64,000 nucleotides of DNA from positions 1-64,000 of the forward strand of contig JAJEBY010000016.1 in the NCBI GenBank assembly GCA_022822305.1. The letters run 5' to 3'. Positions 7,286 to 18,000 of the stretch are shown here, one piece after another. The position numbers were made by a program, and so were the translations under genes. The DNA comes from Anaerolineae bacterium (lineage in GTDB: Bacteria > Chloroflexota > Anaerolineae > Aggregatilineales > Phototrophicaceae). Below the pieces are notes generated by a model that saw only the letters and a program-made list of their open reading frames with translations, had not been told where the DNA came from and ran no database searches. Positions within the stretch are counted from its first letter, which is position 1, and every line of letters begins with the position of its first letter.

Positions 7286-8479
7286 TCACATGAACGCTTG
7301 CAGGCCGGTTTGCGCCCGACCCAGTATCAGCGCGTGAATATCGCTGGTGCCTTCGTAGGTATTCACCGCTTCCAGATTCATCACGTGTCGGATGACATGA
7401 AACTCGTCGGCGATGCCATTTCCCCCGTGCATATCCCGCGACATGCGCGCGATATCCAGCGCCGCCCCGCAAGAATTGCGTTTGACCAGCGAAATCATCT
7501 CCGGCGTCGCTCTGTCTTCGTCCAAGAGCCGACCGACGCGCAAAGCCCCCTGCAAGCCCAAAGCGATGTCCGTCATCATATTCGCCAGCTTGAACTGAAT
7601 GAGTTGATTCGCCGCCAGTGGACGCCCGAATTGCGTCCGATCCAGGGTGTATTGCCGCGCCGCATGCCAACAGAATTCAGCCGCGCCCAGCGCGCCCCAG
7701 GCAATGCCGAAGCGCGCGCGATTCAAACAGCCGAAGGGGCCGCGCAAACCGATGGCCTTCGGCAGCAATCCTTCGTCCGGCACGAAGACTTCGTCCATCA
7801 CTATCTCGCCGGTGCTGCTGGCGCGCAGGCTGAACTTGCCTTCGATTGCCGGCGCGGACAATCCGTTCTGGCCCTTCTCCACAATGAATCCGCGGATTTT
7901 CCCATCGTCACTGGTACCGGCGCCCTGCGCCTTCGCCCAGATAATGAAGACATCAGCGATGGGCGAGTTGGTGATCCACATCTTGCTGCCATGCAGAATC
8001 CAGCCGCCATCGACCTTGGTCGCGCGCGTTTCCATGCCGCCCGCGTCGCTGCCGTGATTGGGTTCTGTCAAGCCGAAGCAGCCAACCCATTCGCCGCTGA
8101 TCAGCTTGGGCAGATACTTTTCGTGCTGCTCCGGCGTGCCATAGGCATAAATGGGATACATCACCAATGAGCTCTGGACGCTCATCGCGCTGCGATAGCT
8201 GCTGTCGACGCGCTCGACTTCGCGTGCGATCAAGCCATAACAGACATAATTCAACCCGGCGCCGCCATAAGCTTCCGGCAGCGTAGCGCCCAGCATGCCC
8301 AGCTGCGCCATTTCGCTATAGATCGCGCGGTCAAAGGTCTCGTTGCGATTGGCCTGAAGAATGCGCGGCATCAATTTGTCCTGGCAGTATTCATGCGCGA
8401 TATCGCGCACCATGCGCTCTTCTTCGCTCAGTTGATCGTCCAGCAAGAAGGGATCGTCCCAATGAAATTCGCCCGGCAT
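7286..8479 (-). CDS. Glutaryl-CoA dehydrogenase-type acyl-CoA dehydrogenase
   Basis: A 397-residue FAD flavoprotein. Acyl-CoA dehydrogenases oxidise the alpha-beta bond of acyl-CoA; the glutaryl-CoA type also decarboxylates, giving crotonyl-CoA in lysine, tryptophan and benzoate breakdown. Visible are [17 protein letters not shown], the flavin-site [13 protein letters not shown], and the catalytic-base segment [16 protein letters not shown] with the glutamate near 376, close to GcdH sequences. The length also fits (about 395). The start is ATG 8479 after GAGGTGGC; 55 further open codons upstream look non-coding. Specificity for glutaryl-CoA is by similarity. It is divergent from uvrA. Confidence 0.88.
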   Translation of the reverse strand: MPGEFHWDDPFLLDDQLSEEERMVRDIAHEYCQDKLMPRILQANRNETFDRAIYSEMAQLGMLGATLPEAYGGAGLNYVCYGLIAREVERVDSSYRSAMSVQSSLVMYPIYAYGTPEQHEKYLPKLISGEWVGCFGLTEPNHGSDAGGMETRATKVDGGWILHGSKMWITNSPIADVFIIWAKAQGAGTSDDGKIRGFIVEKGQNGLSAPAIEGKFSLRASSTGEIVMDEVFVPDEGLLPKAIGLRGPFGCLNRARFGIAWGALGAAEFCWHAARQYTLDRTQFGRPLAANQLIQFKLANMMTDIALGLQGALRVGRLLDEDRATPEMISLVKRNSCGAALDIARMSRDMHGGNGIADEFHVIRHVMNLEAVNTYEGTSDIHALILGRAQTGLQAFM

Positions 8480-8722
8480 TGCCACCTCATAATCTGGTTT
8501 TACCGTCGTTGCCCGTATGATACTCTGACTGCCGAGCAAAATGAACGAGCAATGCGCAAAACCGAGGCGAGAAATCGAATGGCAATCGCGCCGATGTTTC
8601 AATTCACCCGAGACGGATATGCGTATAAAATAGGCATTCGGCACGGTGCCGGCATAGGGGCGCGATCGAAATAGCCCACGGTGTTACCCGTTCATAGTTT
8701 AGAATCGCGATGGAAAGCGCAG

Positions 8723-11623
8723 ATGGCTCAAGACAAAATCATCGTACGCGGCGCGCGCGAGCATAACCTCAAGAATATCGATGTCGAGATACCGCGCAAT
8801 CAACTCGTGGTCATCACCGGTTTGTCGGGCTCCGGCAAGTCATCGCTGGCTTTCGATACCATCTTTGCCGAGGGACAGCGGCGTTACGTCGAAAGCTTGA
8901 GCAGCTACGCCCGGCAGTTTCTCGGTCTGATGGAAAAGCCCGATGTCGATCAAATCGAGGGGCTTAGCCCGGCCGTATCCATCGATCAGAAAAGCGTCAG
9001 CCACAACCCGCGCTCGACAGTGGGCACCGTTACCGAGATCTACGATTATCTGCGCTTGTTATACGCGCGCGTGGGCATTCCGCATTGCCCGACATGTGGC
9101 GCCGAAGTATCCGCGCAGAGCGCGCAGCAGATCGTCGATCAAGTGCTGAAAATGCCCGCCGATACGCGCATTCAAGTGCTCGCCCCCGTCATTCATCGCC
9201 AGAAGGGCAGGCACACGCGCGTTTTGAACGACATCCGCAAAGGGGGTTTCGCTCGCGTGCGCGTCGATGGCGCCGTGCGCGATCTCGACGAGAGTATTGA
9301 ACTGGATCGCTACGTCATCCACGACATTGAAGTCGTGGTCGATCGGCTGATCATCCGTCATTTTGATGTTGAGCAAGCGGATGATGCCGCGGCGTTTGAA
9401 ACGCGCCTGACCGATGCCGTGGAGACGGCGCTGGAATTGGGCGAAGGACGCCTTCTAATCGAGGATGTGAGCGATCGCGATAATCCCGCTGATCATCTCT
9501 TCAGCGAGGACCTGGCTTGCCCCAACGGCCACGGCAGCGTGCCGGAGCCGGAGCCGCGCCTGTTCAGTTTTAATACGCCCAGCGGCGCCTGCCCCAGCTG
9601 CCAGGGCTTGGGATACAGCCTGGAAATTGACCCGGACATGGTCGTTCCAGACAAAGACCGAAGTCTCGAAGGCAGCGCGATCAACGCCAACGGCTGGAAC
9701 CTGGAGGACAAAACCGGCTGGACCTGGAACGTCTTCCGCAGCCTGGCGCGCACCTATGGCTTTCGACTCGATGTGCCCTGGAAGCAACTGAGCAAGAAAG
9801 ATCAAGACCTGGTCCTCTACGGCAACAACGGCGAGAAAATCGAGGTCAAATACTTTCATCATAGTGGCCACGAACGCAGCTACCCCATGAGCTTCGAGGG
9901 CGTGATTCCCAATCTGAAGCGCCGCTATCAGCAGACAACATCGGATTTCATCCGCGGACGAATCACCGAATACATGCGCGAGATTCCCTGCCGCGCCTGC
10001 AACGGACAGCGTCTGCGTCCCGAGGCGCTGGCGGTGACCATCGGCGAATCGACCATTCACGATATCACGCATCTTTCCATTGATGAACTCAAGCGATGGG
10101 TCGATCGCCTGCGCGGCGAGCGCGCGATTCTGAGCAATCGCGAGCAGCAGATCGCCCGTCAAGTGCTGCGCGAACTCGAGTCGCGCGTCGGATTTCTGAA
10201 TAACGTCGGCTTGAACTACTTGTCGCTCTCGCGCAGCGCGGCCACGCTTTCCGGCGGCGAATCGCAACGCATTCGGTTGGCGACGCAAGTCGGCAGCCAA
10301 TTGACCGGCGTGCTCTATGTGCTGGATGAGCCGTCGATCGGGTTGCATCAGCGCGATAACAAGCGGCTGCTGCGCACGCTGACCGGTCTGCGCGACCTGG
10401 GCAATACCGTGCTGGTCGTCGAGCATGACGAAGATACCATGCGCTCCTCCGATTGGTTGATTGATCTCGGTCCCGGCGCCGGCGAACGTGGCGGAAAAGT
10501 CGTCGCCTCGGGCCGGCCGGAGCAGGTCGAGGATGCCGCCGGCAGTCTGACCGGCGATTTCCTCGCGGGCCGCTTTCAGATTCCGTTGCCCGACAGTCGG
10601 CGCTGCGGCTCGGGAGAGTTGCTGACCATCCATGGCGCGCGCGCCAACAATCTCAAGAGCATTGACGTCAGTTTTCCGCTGCGCAAACTGATCTGCGTGA
10701 CCGGCGTGAGCGGCAGCGGCAAATCGTCGTTGGTGGTGGAGACGCTCTATCGCCGTCTGGCGCAATTGATCAACCGCAGCCGCGAACGCGCCGGGCATCA
10801 CGATGCGATTGTCGGTTACGCAGAAATCGACAAAATCATCAATATCGATCAGAGTCCCATCGGCCGTACGCCGCGCAGCAATCCCGGCACCTATACCAAA
10901 ATGTTCGACGATATTCGCAGCCTCTATTCCGAATTGCCGGAGAGCAAGATTCGCGGATACAAAGCCGGGCGCTTCAGCTTCAACGTCAAAGGCGGACGCT
11001 GCGAAAACTGCGAAGGGCAGGGCTTGATCAAGATCGAGATGCAGTTCCTGCCCGATGTCTATGTCCAATGCGAGGTCTGCCGCGGCACGCGCTACAATCG
11101 CGAAACGCTGCAGGTGCAATACAAGGGCAAGTCAATCGCCGATGTGCTCAATATGACCGTCAGCGAGGGCTTGGCATTCTTCGAGAATATCCCCAAGATT
11201 CGCCGGCGCCTCGATACCCTGGATGCGGTCGGATTGGGATATATTCGCATCGGGCAACCGGCCACCACCTTGAGCGGCGGCGAGGCGCAGCGCATCAAAC
11301 TCAGTCGTGAATTATCCAAGCGCGCCACCGGGCAGACGCTATACATCCTCGACGAACCGTCGACCGGCTTACACGCGGTTGACGTCGCCAAATTGATCAA
11401 CGTCCTGGGCGAACTGGCGGATGCCGGCAATACCATCGTCGTGATTGAGCACAATCTGGACATCATCAAGATCGCCGATCACATCATCGACCTGGGCCCG
11501 GAAGGCGGCGCCGGCGGCGGCCGTATCATCGCCCAGGGAACGCCGGAAGAAATTGCTGCCGTCAGCGAGAGTTATACCGGGCAGTATCTCAAATCGCATC
11601 TGCAACTGCCTCAACCGGTCTGA
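8723..11623 (+). CDS. uvrA: Excinuclease ABC subunit A
   Basis: The 966-residue damage-recognition ATPase of nucleotide excision repair; it dimerises, loads UvrB on lesions and acts in the cytoplasm. Both ABC modules are intact: Walker A GLSGSGKSS near residue 35 and GVSGSGKSS near 665, signatures LSGGESQRIRLA and LSGGEAQRIKLS, Walker B VLDEPSIGL and ILDEPSTGL. Zinc modules show CPTCG with the CPNGHG...CPSCQGLG pair, and CENCEGQG...CEVCRG. Length matches the family. ATG 8723 starts the canonical IIVRGAREHNLKNID segment; a GTG at 8681 would add 14 atypical residues. No uvrB is present in the window. Confidence 0.97.
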   Translation: MAQDKIIVRGAREHNLKNIDVEIPRNQLVVITGLSGSGKSSLAFDTIFAEGQRRYVESLSSYARQFLGLMEKPDVDQIEGLSPAVSIDQKSVSHNPRSTVGTVTEIYDYLRLLYARVGIPHCPTCGAEVSAQSAQQIVDQVLKMPADTRIQVLAPVIHRQKGRHTRVLNDIRKGGFARVRVDGAVRDLDESIELDRYVIHDIEVVVDRLIIRHFDVEQADDAAAFETRLTDAVETALELGEGRLLIEDVSDRDNPADHLFSEDLACPNGHGSVPEPEPRLFSFNTPSGACPSCQGLGYSLEIDPDMVVPDKDRSLEGSAINANGWNLEDKTGWTWNVFRSLARTYGFRLDVPWKQLSKKDQDLVLYGNNGEKIEVKYFHHSGHERSYPMSFEGVIPNLKRRYQQTTSDFIRGRITEYMREIPCRACNGQRLRPEALAVTIGESTIHDITHLSIDELKRWVDRLRGERAILSNREQQIARQVLRELESRVGFLNNVGLNYLSLSRSAATLSGGESQRIRLATQVGSQLTGVLYVLDEPSIGLHQRDNKRLLRTLTGLRDLGNTVLVVEHDEDTMRSSDWLIDLGPGAGERGGKVVASGRPEQVEDAAGSLTGDFLAGRFQIPLPDSRRCGSGELLTIHGARANNLKSIDVSFPLRKLICVTGVSGSGKSSLVVETLYRRLAQLINRSRERAGHHDAIVGYAEIDKIINIDQSPIGRTPRSNPGTYTKMFDDIRSLYSELPESKIRGYKAGRFSFNVKGGRCENCEGQGLIKIEMQFLPDVYVQCEVCRGTRYNRETLQVQYKGKSIADVLNMTVSEGLAFFENIPKIRRRLDTLDAVGLGYIRIGQPATTLSGGEAQRIKLSRELSKRATGQTLYILDEPSTGLHAVDVAKLINVLGELADAGNTIVVIEHNLDIIKIADHIIDLGPEGGAGGGRIIAQGTPEEIAAVSESYTGQYLKSHLQLPQPV

Positions 11624-11646
11624 TCGTCCGAACGGGAATAATTGGC

Positions 11647-12885
11647 TTGGCCAAATACTGGTTCATTTCGGCGCCCTTATACAGCCACACCGATTGGGGC
11701 GGCTTTCTCGGCACAGCCCAGGCGCTTCAAGAACGCGGACACCAGATTCTCTGGATTAGCGAAGCGCCGCTCGCCCCGGCCTTGGCTCGACACGGCATTC
11801 CGTTTCAAACGATTGACCAAACCGGTTGGCTTTGGCCGCCGCCGCCACAGCCTGACTTGACGGCAATCCCGCCGCAGGAAGCAGTCAAATTGCGTTATAC
11901 GCGCGCGCTGGATACCTGGCTGAGCGAGGATCTGGTCGCCGCCGGCGTTGAGGCGCTGCTGCAATTGGCGCGGGAAATCGGCTCGCCCGATGCGATCGTT
12001 TCCGATCCCTTTCTCAGCGCGTCCGCCATCGCCGCGGATGTTCTTGACCTGCCGCTGATCATCTGCGGATGGCCCGCGCAGCGCAGCCTCGATGAAGATG
12101 TCCTCTTTCCGGTGCAGCGAGATTTGAGCAGCGACAGCCAGCAACGAATCGCCAGGTTGTGTGTGAAGTTCGGCGTCAGCGGCCGCAACTTTTCGCGCGG
12201 TTCCGCGCCGGCAATCCGCAGCGAAGCTATTCACATCGTCTACTTCACCCCCGATTGGTATCAAGCCGAACTGGAATTGATGCTCCCGCAGACGCAATTC
12301 GTCGGCGGATGCCCGCTCAATCCCGAAGAGCCGCCTCCGCAATGGCTGCTCGATATTCCGGCGGAAAAGCCGCTGGGACTGGTGACCTTGGGCACGATAT
12401 TCACGGGTGACCTGGGCTTCTATAGTTGGTCAGCGCAGGCGCTGGCCAGCGCGGGCATGATCCCGGTCCTGACCCTGGGTTGGAATCCGATTGCGCCTGA
12501 GAAAAAAGCCGAGCTGAAGCGGGCGCTGCCGGCCGGCTCGCGCCTGCTGAATTGGGCGCCCTACGAGCATCTGCTGCCGCGCTGCCAGATCGTCATTCAC
12601 CACGGCGGCATGGGCACGACGCAGCGCGCGGTTGTGCACGGCCTGCGGCAAATCGTCGTGCCCCACGCCGCCGATCAGCGCATTCAAGCGCGGCGCGTGG
12701 CCGAGGCCAAGGTGGGCTTGCACCTGACCGCCCACGATGTGCGCCAGGGACAATTGCGCGACGGCGTTAAGGCGATTCTGGATGCCGACTGGGTCGCGGA
12801 AAATGCGCTCAAGCTGGCGCGGGAGATGGCGGCTCTTGGCGGCGTCGAGCGGGCTGCGGAGCTAGTTGAGGGGGTTGTTGGGTGA
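11647..12885 (+). CDS. MGT/UGT-family glycosyltransferase
   Basis: A 412-residue GT-B fold enzyme of family GT1 (UDP-glucuronosyl/macrolide transferase type). The C-terminal nucleotide-sugar motif is clear: HHGGMGTTQRAVVHGLRQIV, then PHAADQRIQARRV. The N-terminus YWFISAPLYSHTDWGGFLG is the acceptor-domain start with a His that can be the catalytic base. Such enzymes glucosylate lipids, carotenoids or small molecules. It begins with TTG 11647, 23 bases after uvrA, with only a weak purine run (CGGGAATAA) before it. Its last 24 bases overlap the 3' end of the opposing RloB-like gene, suggesting that insert landed against or slightly altered this tail. Acceptor unknown. Confidence 0.85.
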   Translation: MAKYWFISAPLYSHTDWGGFLGTAQALQERGHQILWISEAPLAPALARHGIPFQTIDQTGWLWPPPPQPDLTAIPPQEAVKLRYTRALDTWLSEDLVAAGVEALLQLAREIGSPDAIVSDPFLSASAIAADVLDLPLIICGWPAQRSLDEDVLFPVQRDLSSDSQQRIARLCVKFGVSGRNFSRGSAPAIRSEAIHIVYFTPDWYQAELELMLPQTQFVGGCPLNPEEPPPQWLLDIPAEKPLGLVTLGTIFTGDLGFYSWSAQALASAGMIPVLTLGWNPIAPEKKAELKRALPAGSRLLNWAPYEHLLPRCQIVIHHGGMGTTQRAVVHGLRQIVVPHAADQRIQARRVAEAKVGLHLTAHDVRQGQLRDGVKAILDADWVAENALKLAREMAALGGVERAAELVEGVVG

Positions 12886-13518
12886 GGACTGAATGATGGA
12901 TTCGACTAATCTGTAGACGCGGGAGCCGATCTGATTGAGATATCGGCCATTGGACTGAACATCCATTTGCTTGGCGTTTGCTATCGCTGTCAATACTCTA
13001 TCGATGTATATTGCCGTGTCCATTTTTGATTTAGTGTATGACGGGTCAAAGTCCTTATGTGTGAGTTTAGTGATAACTTTGTCGCATTTTGTCGCCGTCT
13101 CACAGGTAAGCTCTTTCAGTTCATCCAACGAATCAAAGTGCAATAACAGCCACGTTTCAAAGCACGGATTACTATCTGCGATAAAATATCCTTTCTGTTG
13201 TGCTTGCCGCGTAACTTCGCTAAGCATTCTGTCTTTCCACCGATCTTTGTCAATTACGAGCCACAACTCATCTCCCTCGTAAAAGCCATGTTTTCGTCGG
13301 AGCTTGTCAAGCCGCTGAATAACGTGAGTTGGTGCTGAGAGTCCACCTTCAGATGGAATTACCTGGATTTGGACTCGTGGATTCCGAAATCTGTCGTCCA
13401 AAACGAGGTCATTGAAGTAAACTGGTTCGGTCAGTTCCCCTTCAGTAGCGATAACGATGGTCTTTGCATCTCTATATTTGTTTTTTCGTGTAAATGGACG
13501 TGAACTTCTTCTGGGCAT
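12862..13518 (-). CDS. RloB-like (AbiLii-type) putative nuclease
   Basis: A 218-residue RloB-family protein. Family marks are TEGELTEPVYF at 25-35, WLVIDKDRWKD at 86-96 and NPCFETWLLLHF at 117-128. The early Glu plus the DxD pair look like a TOPRIM-type metal site, as in OLD, Gabija and PARIS effectors. It starts three bases after the ATPase gene's stop, so the pair is surely one transcript. RloA/RloB pairs match the AbiL abortive-infection system; I infer an effector role, with the ATPase as sensor. The gene is AT-richer than its neighbours and converges on, and overlaps, the glycosyltransferase end. The N-terminus is very basic. The nuclease activity is inferred, not shown. Confidence 0.85.
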   Translation of the reverse strand: MPRRSSRPFTRKNKYRDAKTIVIATEGELTEPVYFNDLVLDDRFRNPRVQIQVIPSEGGLSAPTHVIQRLDKLRRKHGFYEGDELWLVIDKDRWKDRMLSEVTRQAQQKGYFIADSNPCFETWLLLHFDSLDELKELTCETATKCDKVITKLTHKDFDPSYTKSKMDTAIYIDRVLTAIANAKQMDVQSNGRYLNQIGSRVYRLVESIIQSSPNNPLN

Positions 13519-13521
13519 AGT

Positions 13522-14886
13522 TTACTGTCGCAATTCAAGGCTGCGGCGGCTAGGCAACAAAGGGATCGCGCCAAATCTGCCCTGCAAGTAGCTTTTGCGA
13601 ATGTCTTTGTCATAGCGAGGATGAAACTCCTCAAGTGAAAACACAGAGGACGCTCCCGCACTGTTCTTCTCAATGAACCAAATCTCGTCACGCCTCAACA
13701 GATCTAAATCCAGTATGCCGACTTCATGAGTTGTGACTATCAATTGGTTGTTTCTCCTCGTGCTGTTAGACAGAAACAATTCCAGAATTTTGTAGCTAAG
13801 CATTGAATGCAGACGCCGGTCAAGCTCGTCGATAACGAAGACCCGCTCACGGTCATCACTTAGCAACTCGAAAAGAGCGGGAATGATCTCAAATATTCGC
13901 TGAGTTCCTTCGGATTCCTCGGAGAGTTCCAATGGCTCATATTGATCGTCTCCCGTCACCTTATGAAGGGTAACAAATTTTTTTGATACGATGTCTTGAT
14001 TTTCATCGATCAAAACCAGAACGTTCAACGCCGGAATTTGAACAATTGCGTGACTTTCTGGATCAAGACTCATATTACGTATATCCTGCATTATCTGTTC
14101 TTTTACTTGAGCAGGAATCCTTGTTTCTGAATCTAGCTCGAAGTCTTCCAATCTTATATTTTCGATTCCCAAATCAAATAGCTTGATCAAATCTATAAAT
14201 TCACTCTTGAAAGTCTCATCGCTCATAAAAGCTATTTCAATTCCTGCTGGTCTGGTGTCAGGAAATACAAGTACAAGCTTTTCATTAAACCAGTGGCTTA
14301 TCTCTTCGAAGTAAGTAACATTTCGCTCGATACATTCTGTAAGAAACAGTTGATTTGGTCGAGTCCCTTTGGCAACAAACCTGAAAAATTGTTCGTCCTG
14401 TTCTGCAGTATATGGTACGCTACCTGGGATTACGTGTGTTGTTTGTCTTGCCAAATCGGTTGAGCGTTCAAATATCGCTTTTGGACCACTTGGACGAATT
14501 TCGTATAGCCATTCTGTCCGAACGTTTCGACGATCAACTTCAAATCCGTACTCGTAAATCCTTTCGTTGCATTTGACTTCAAAGTTAAACTTAGAGGGCA
14601 ATTCCTTGGTTGTTGTATCAAATAGAAAAGGACTTGCCTCGATGCGTTGATTAGGACGCGTGCCTTGCACAATTAGGTTCTTGGCGAAACTCATTGCCTT
14701 GATTAGATTCGACTTTCCCGAGGCATTTGCGCCATAAATCACGGCGGTCTTTAGGATACGAATATCTCTATTACTTAATCTTGGAAGGATATGATCCGGG
14801 TGCTTACGGGGTCTGCCAGCGACCATCGAAAACTCAACTTCGTCCTTGAACGACAAGAAATTCTCAACTGTGAACCGTATCAGCAT
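13522..14886 (-). CDS. RloA-like (AbiLi-type) AAA ATPase
   Basis: A 454-residue AAA_15/AAA_21 ATPase of the SMC/OLD-like group. Walker A is GANASGKSNL at 52-61, preceded by the typical IRFTVENFLSFKDEVEFSM opening. Walker B is VFVIDELDRRLHSML, and the switch histidine is in IVTTHEVGILD. These ATPases pair with small nuclease-like partners in RloA/RloB, AbiL and PARIS defence modules, where they sense a phage product and release the effector. Here the partner gene follows after three bases. Base composition is clearly lower in GC than in flanking genes, a sign of transfer. ATG 14886 follows GGGCGAG. It could also be a general RecF-like ATPase, but the partner argues for defence. Confidence 0.87.
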   Translation of the reverse strand: MLIRFTVENFLSFKDEVEFSMVAGRPRKHPDHILPRLSNRDIRILKTAVIYGANASGKSNLIKAMSFAKNLIVQGTRPNQRIEASPFLFDTTTKELPSKFNFEVKCNERIYEYGFEVDRRNVRTEWLYEIRPSGPKAIFERSTDLARQTTHVIPGSVPYTAEQDEQFFRFVAKGTRPNQLFLTECIERNVTYFEEISHWFNEKLVLVFPDTRPAGIEIAFMSDETFKSEFIDLIKLFDLGIENIRLEDFELDSETRIPAQVKEQIMQDIRNMSLDPESHAIVQIPALNVLVLIDENQDIVSKKFVTLHKVTGDDQYEPLELSEESEGTQRIFEIIPALFELLSDDRERVFVIDELDRRLHSMLSYKILELFLSNSTRRNNQLIVTTHEVGILDLDLLRRDEIWFIEKNSAGASSVFSLEEFHPRYDKDIRKSYLQGRFGAIPLLPSRRSLELRQ

Positions 14887-15051
14887 GATATCTCGCCCAT
14901 TTTCGCTTCTTTAAGAGAAAAATTCTCGCTTAGCCCATTTTACCTCAGTGAAGTGCTTTATCAATGAGCAAACGTTCATTGGTTTCCAAGTTCCATTCCA
15001 CGCTACAATACGCCACATCCTTATTCCAACAGCAGCGAAAGCGCAATCCTC

Positions 15052-18000
15052 ATGAACCTTCCCCTCGACAACATCGGCCGCTGGCGCAATATCGGACCCT
15101 TCCGCGGCGGACGCGTCGTCACCGTGGCCGGCCATCCCACCGAGCTCGGCGCCTTCTATTTCGGCGCTTGCGCCGGCGGCGTCTGGAAGACCGAAGACGC
15201 CGGTCAATATTGGCAATGCGTCTCGGACGGCTATTTCAACGTCGGGTCTGTCGGCGCGCTGGCCGTTTCCCAGGTCGATCCTAATGTCATCTACGCCGGC
15301 ACGGGAGAAGCGACCATCCGCATTGATGTCTCGCATGGCGATGGCGTCTACAAATCCACCGATGCCGGGCGCAGTTGGCGGCACATCGGCCTGGACGATA
15401 CGCGCCACATCGGCAAGATCCGCGTGCATCCACAAGATCCGGATACGGTGTTTGTAGCGGCGCTGGGTCATGCCTTCGGGCCCAATCAACAGCGCGGCGT
15501 CTTCAAATCGACCGACGGCGGCGAGAACTGGCGCCAGGTGTTGTTTGTCAGTGACAAAGCCGGCGCCGTCGATCTCAGCATCGACGACAACAATCCGCGC
15601 ATCATCTACGCCTCAATCTGGGAGACCTACCGCAATTTCCACATGATCAGTAGCGGCGGCGAAGACAGCGGGCTCTGGCGCTCGCTCGATGGCGGCGAGA
15701 CCTGGCAGAATATCTCGGCGCATAAGGGACTGCCGAGCGGTGTCCTGGGCAAGATCGGCGTCGCGGCCTCGCCGGCGCAAGCGGGTCGTGTTTACGCGCT
15801 CATCGAAAACGCGGATGGCGGCATGTATCGCTCCGATGACTATGGCGATAGCTGGCAATATGTCGCGCACAACTTCGATATCATCTCTCGCGCCTGGTAT
15901 TACATGCACTTGACGCCCGATCCCCAAGACCCCGATACCGTATACGTCAACAACCTGCGCTTCTGGAAGTCGGTGGATGGCGGACGCACCTACAGCGTGA
16001 TTGGCACGCCGCATGGCGACAATCATGATCTGTGGATTGACCCCAACAATCCCAAGCGCATGGTGCAGGGCAACGATGGCGGCGCTTGCGTCTCGCTAAA
16101 TGGCGGAGCGTCCTGGTCGACGATTTTCAATCAGCCCACGGCGCAGTTTTATCATGTGGCGGCTGACAACCGCGATCCCTATTTTGTCTACGGGACGCAG
16201 CAGGATAACAGCAGCATCGCCGTGCCCAGCCGCAACAACAAGTCGTCGCTGATGTGGATGGACAGTTTCATTGCGGGGACGGGCGAAAGCGGCTATATCG
16301 CGGTCAAGCCCGATGACGATGACATCGTCTTCGTCGGCGCCATTGGCAGCTCGCCCGGCGGCGGCAACTGTCTGCAACGCTACGATCACCGCACAAAGCA
16401 GCTGCGCCTGGTGACAACCTGGCCTGAGGTCATGGCCGGTGAGCCCGCCGCTGACTCGGAGCACCGCTTTGCCTGGACCTATCCCATCGTTTTCTCGCCC
16501 CACGATCCAAACACCTTGTACGTGGCCGGCAACCTCATCTTCAAATCGACAGACGAAGGTCATAGCTGGCAGCCGATCAGCCCCGACTTGACGCGCGCCG
16601 ATCCCGAAACCTTGCAAATCACTGGCGGGCCGATTAACCGTGATGGCGCGGGAGCGGAAGTCTACGCAACCGTGTTTGCCTTCGCCGAATCACCGCACGA
16701 GGCAGGCGTATTCTGGGCGGGCTCGGACGATGGATTGCTCCATATCTCCAAAGACGGCGGCGGAAGCTGGCAGGACATCACGCCCGCGAACCTGCCGGAA
16801 CGGTCCATGATCAGCCGGTTGGAGCCGTCGCCATTTGATCCGGCTACCTGCTATCTGGCGGCGCTGCGCTACAAATGGGATGACTATGCGCCCTATCTGT
16901 ACGAGACGACCGATTATGGCGCGACCTGGACGCGCATCAACGCTGGCATCCCTGCGCACGATTTCACCCGCGTCATTCGCTGCGATCCCGCGCGACCGGG
17001 CTTGCTTTACGCCGGGACCGAAACCGGCGTCTATATCTCATTTGACGATGGCGCCAGCTGGCAGCGCTTCCAGCTGAACCTGCCGATCACGCCCATTCAT
17101 GATCTCCTAGTGAAAAACGACGATCTGATTGCCGGGACACATGGTCGCTCGTTCTGGATCCTCGATGACCTGTCGCGGCTCCGCCAATTGGACGCGGAAG
17201 CGCTTAAACAAGCGGCCTGCCTGCTCAAACCGCGCGCCACCGAACGCATTCTGGAAAGCATAGACGCGCGGCGTCTGGTTGATCAGCCCGGCAAGACTTA
17301 TCAGAGTTCAGCCGGCGCCTTGGCAGCGTATACCCATACGACCAGCGACGAAAATGTGGTGGAGCGGCATTTTCTTGATTCCGGCGAAAATCTGGCGCGC
17401 GGCGTTCTGGTGACGTATTTCTTGCGCGAGATTCCTGCGGACAAAATCAGACTGAGCTTTGCCGACGATCAGGGCAACCTGCTGGCTGAATTCAGCAGCA
17501 TGGACGACGCCGACCGGCTGGCGCAAAAGGAAAAGCGTGACAAGAGCATCGTCTACCTCACGGCGGAAGCCGGCTGGAATCGCTTTGTCTGGGATATGCG
17601 CTTGCCGCTCTCGCCCAAGATAGACGGAAATGATCCGCAATTTGAGCGCATGCCCGGCCCAACAGTCCCGCCGGGCGCATACATGGTCAAGTTGGACGCT
17701 GCCGGTATGGAGCTGAAACAGACGTTTGCGCTGGTTAAAGAAGCGACTTCTTCCGCCACGCTGGACGAGCTGCAAGCGCAATTTGACCTGCACATGAAGA
17801 TCTATCAGTTCTACTCGCGGACGACTGAGACGCTCAACACGATGCGCCGCACGCGCGCGCAATTGAAGGGACTGTCTGAGCGGCTCTACAAGTCACCTGA
17901 CACATCGGATATCGGCGAGCGCGCGGCCGCGCTGAACGAGTCGATATTAGGCATCGAGAAAGGGATATTCATTCCCGGTTTGGCGGACGGCTGGCCGGGT

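Noticed and set aside
7077..7670. A 197-codon leftward frame ending in ...IAKIQGAVATA
   Set aside because: Most of it overlaps the acyl-CoA dehydrogenase gene in another frame and the rest crosses a REP-like palindrome; no homology recognised.
9455..11119. A 554-codon open frame antisense to uvrA
   Set aside because: It mirrors uvrA codon structure (long antisense frames are common in GC-rich genes), has no family motif and no ribosome-binding site, and uvrA itself is certain.
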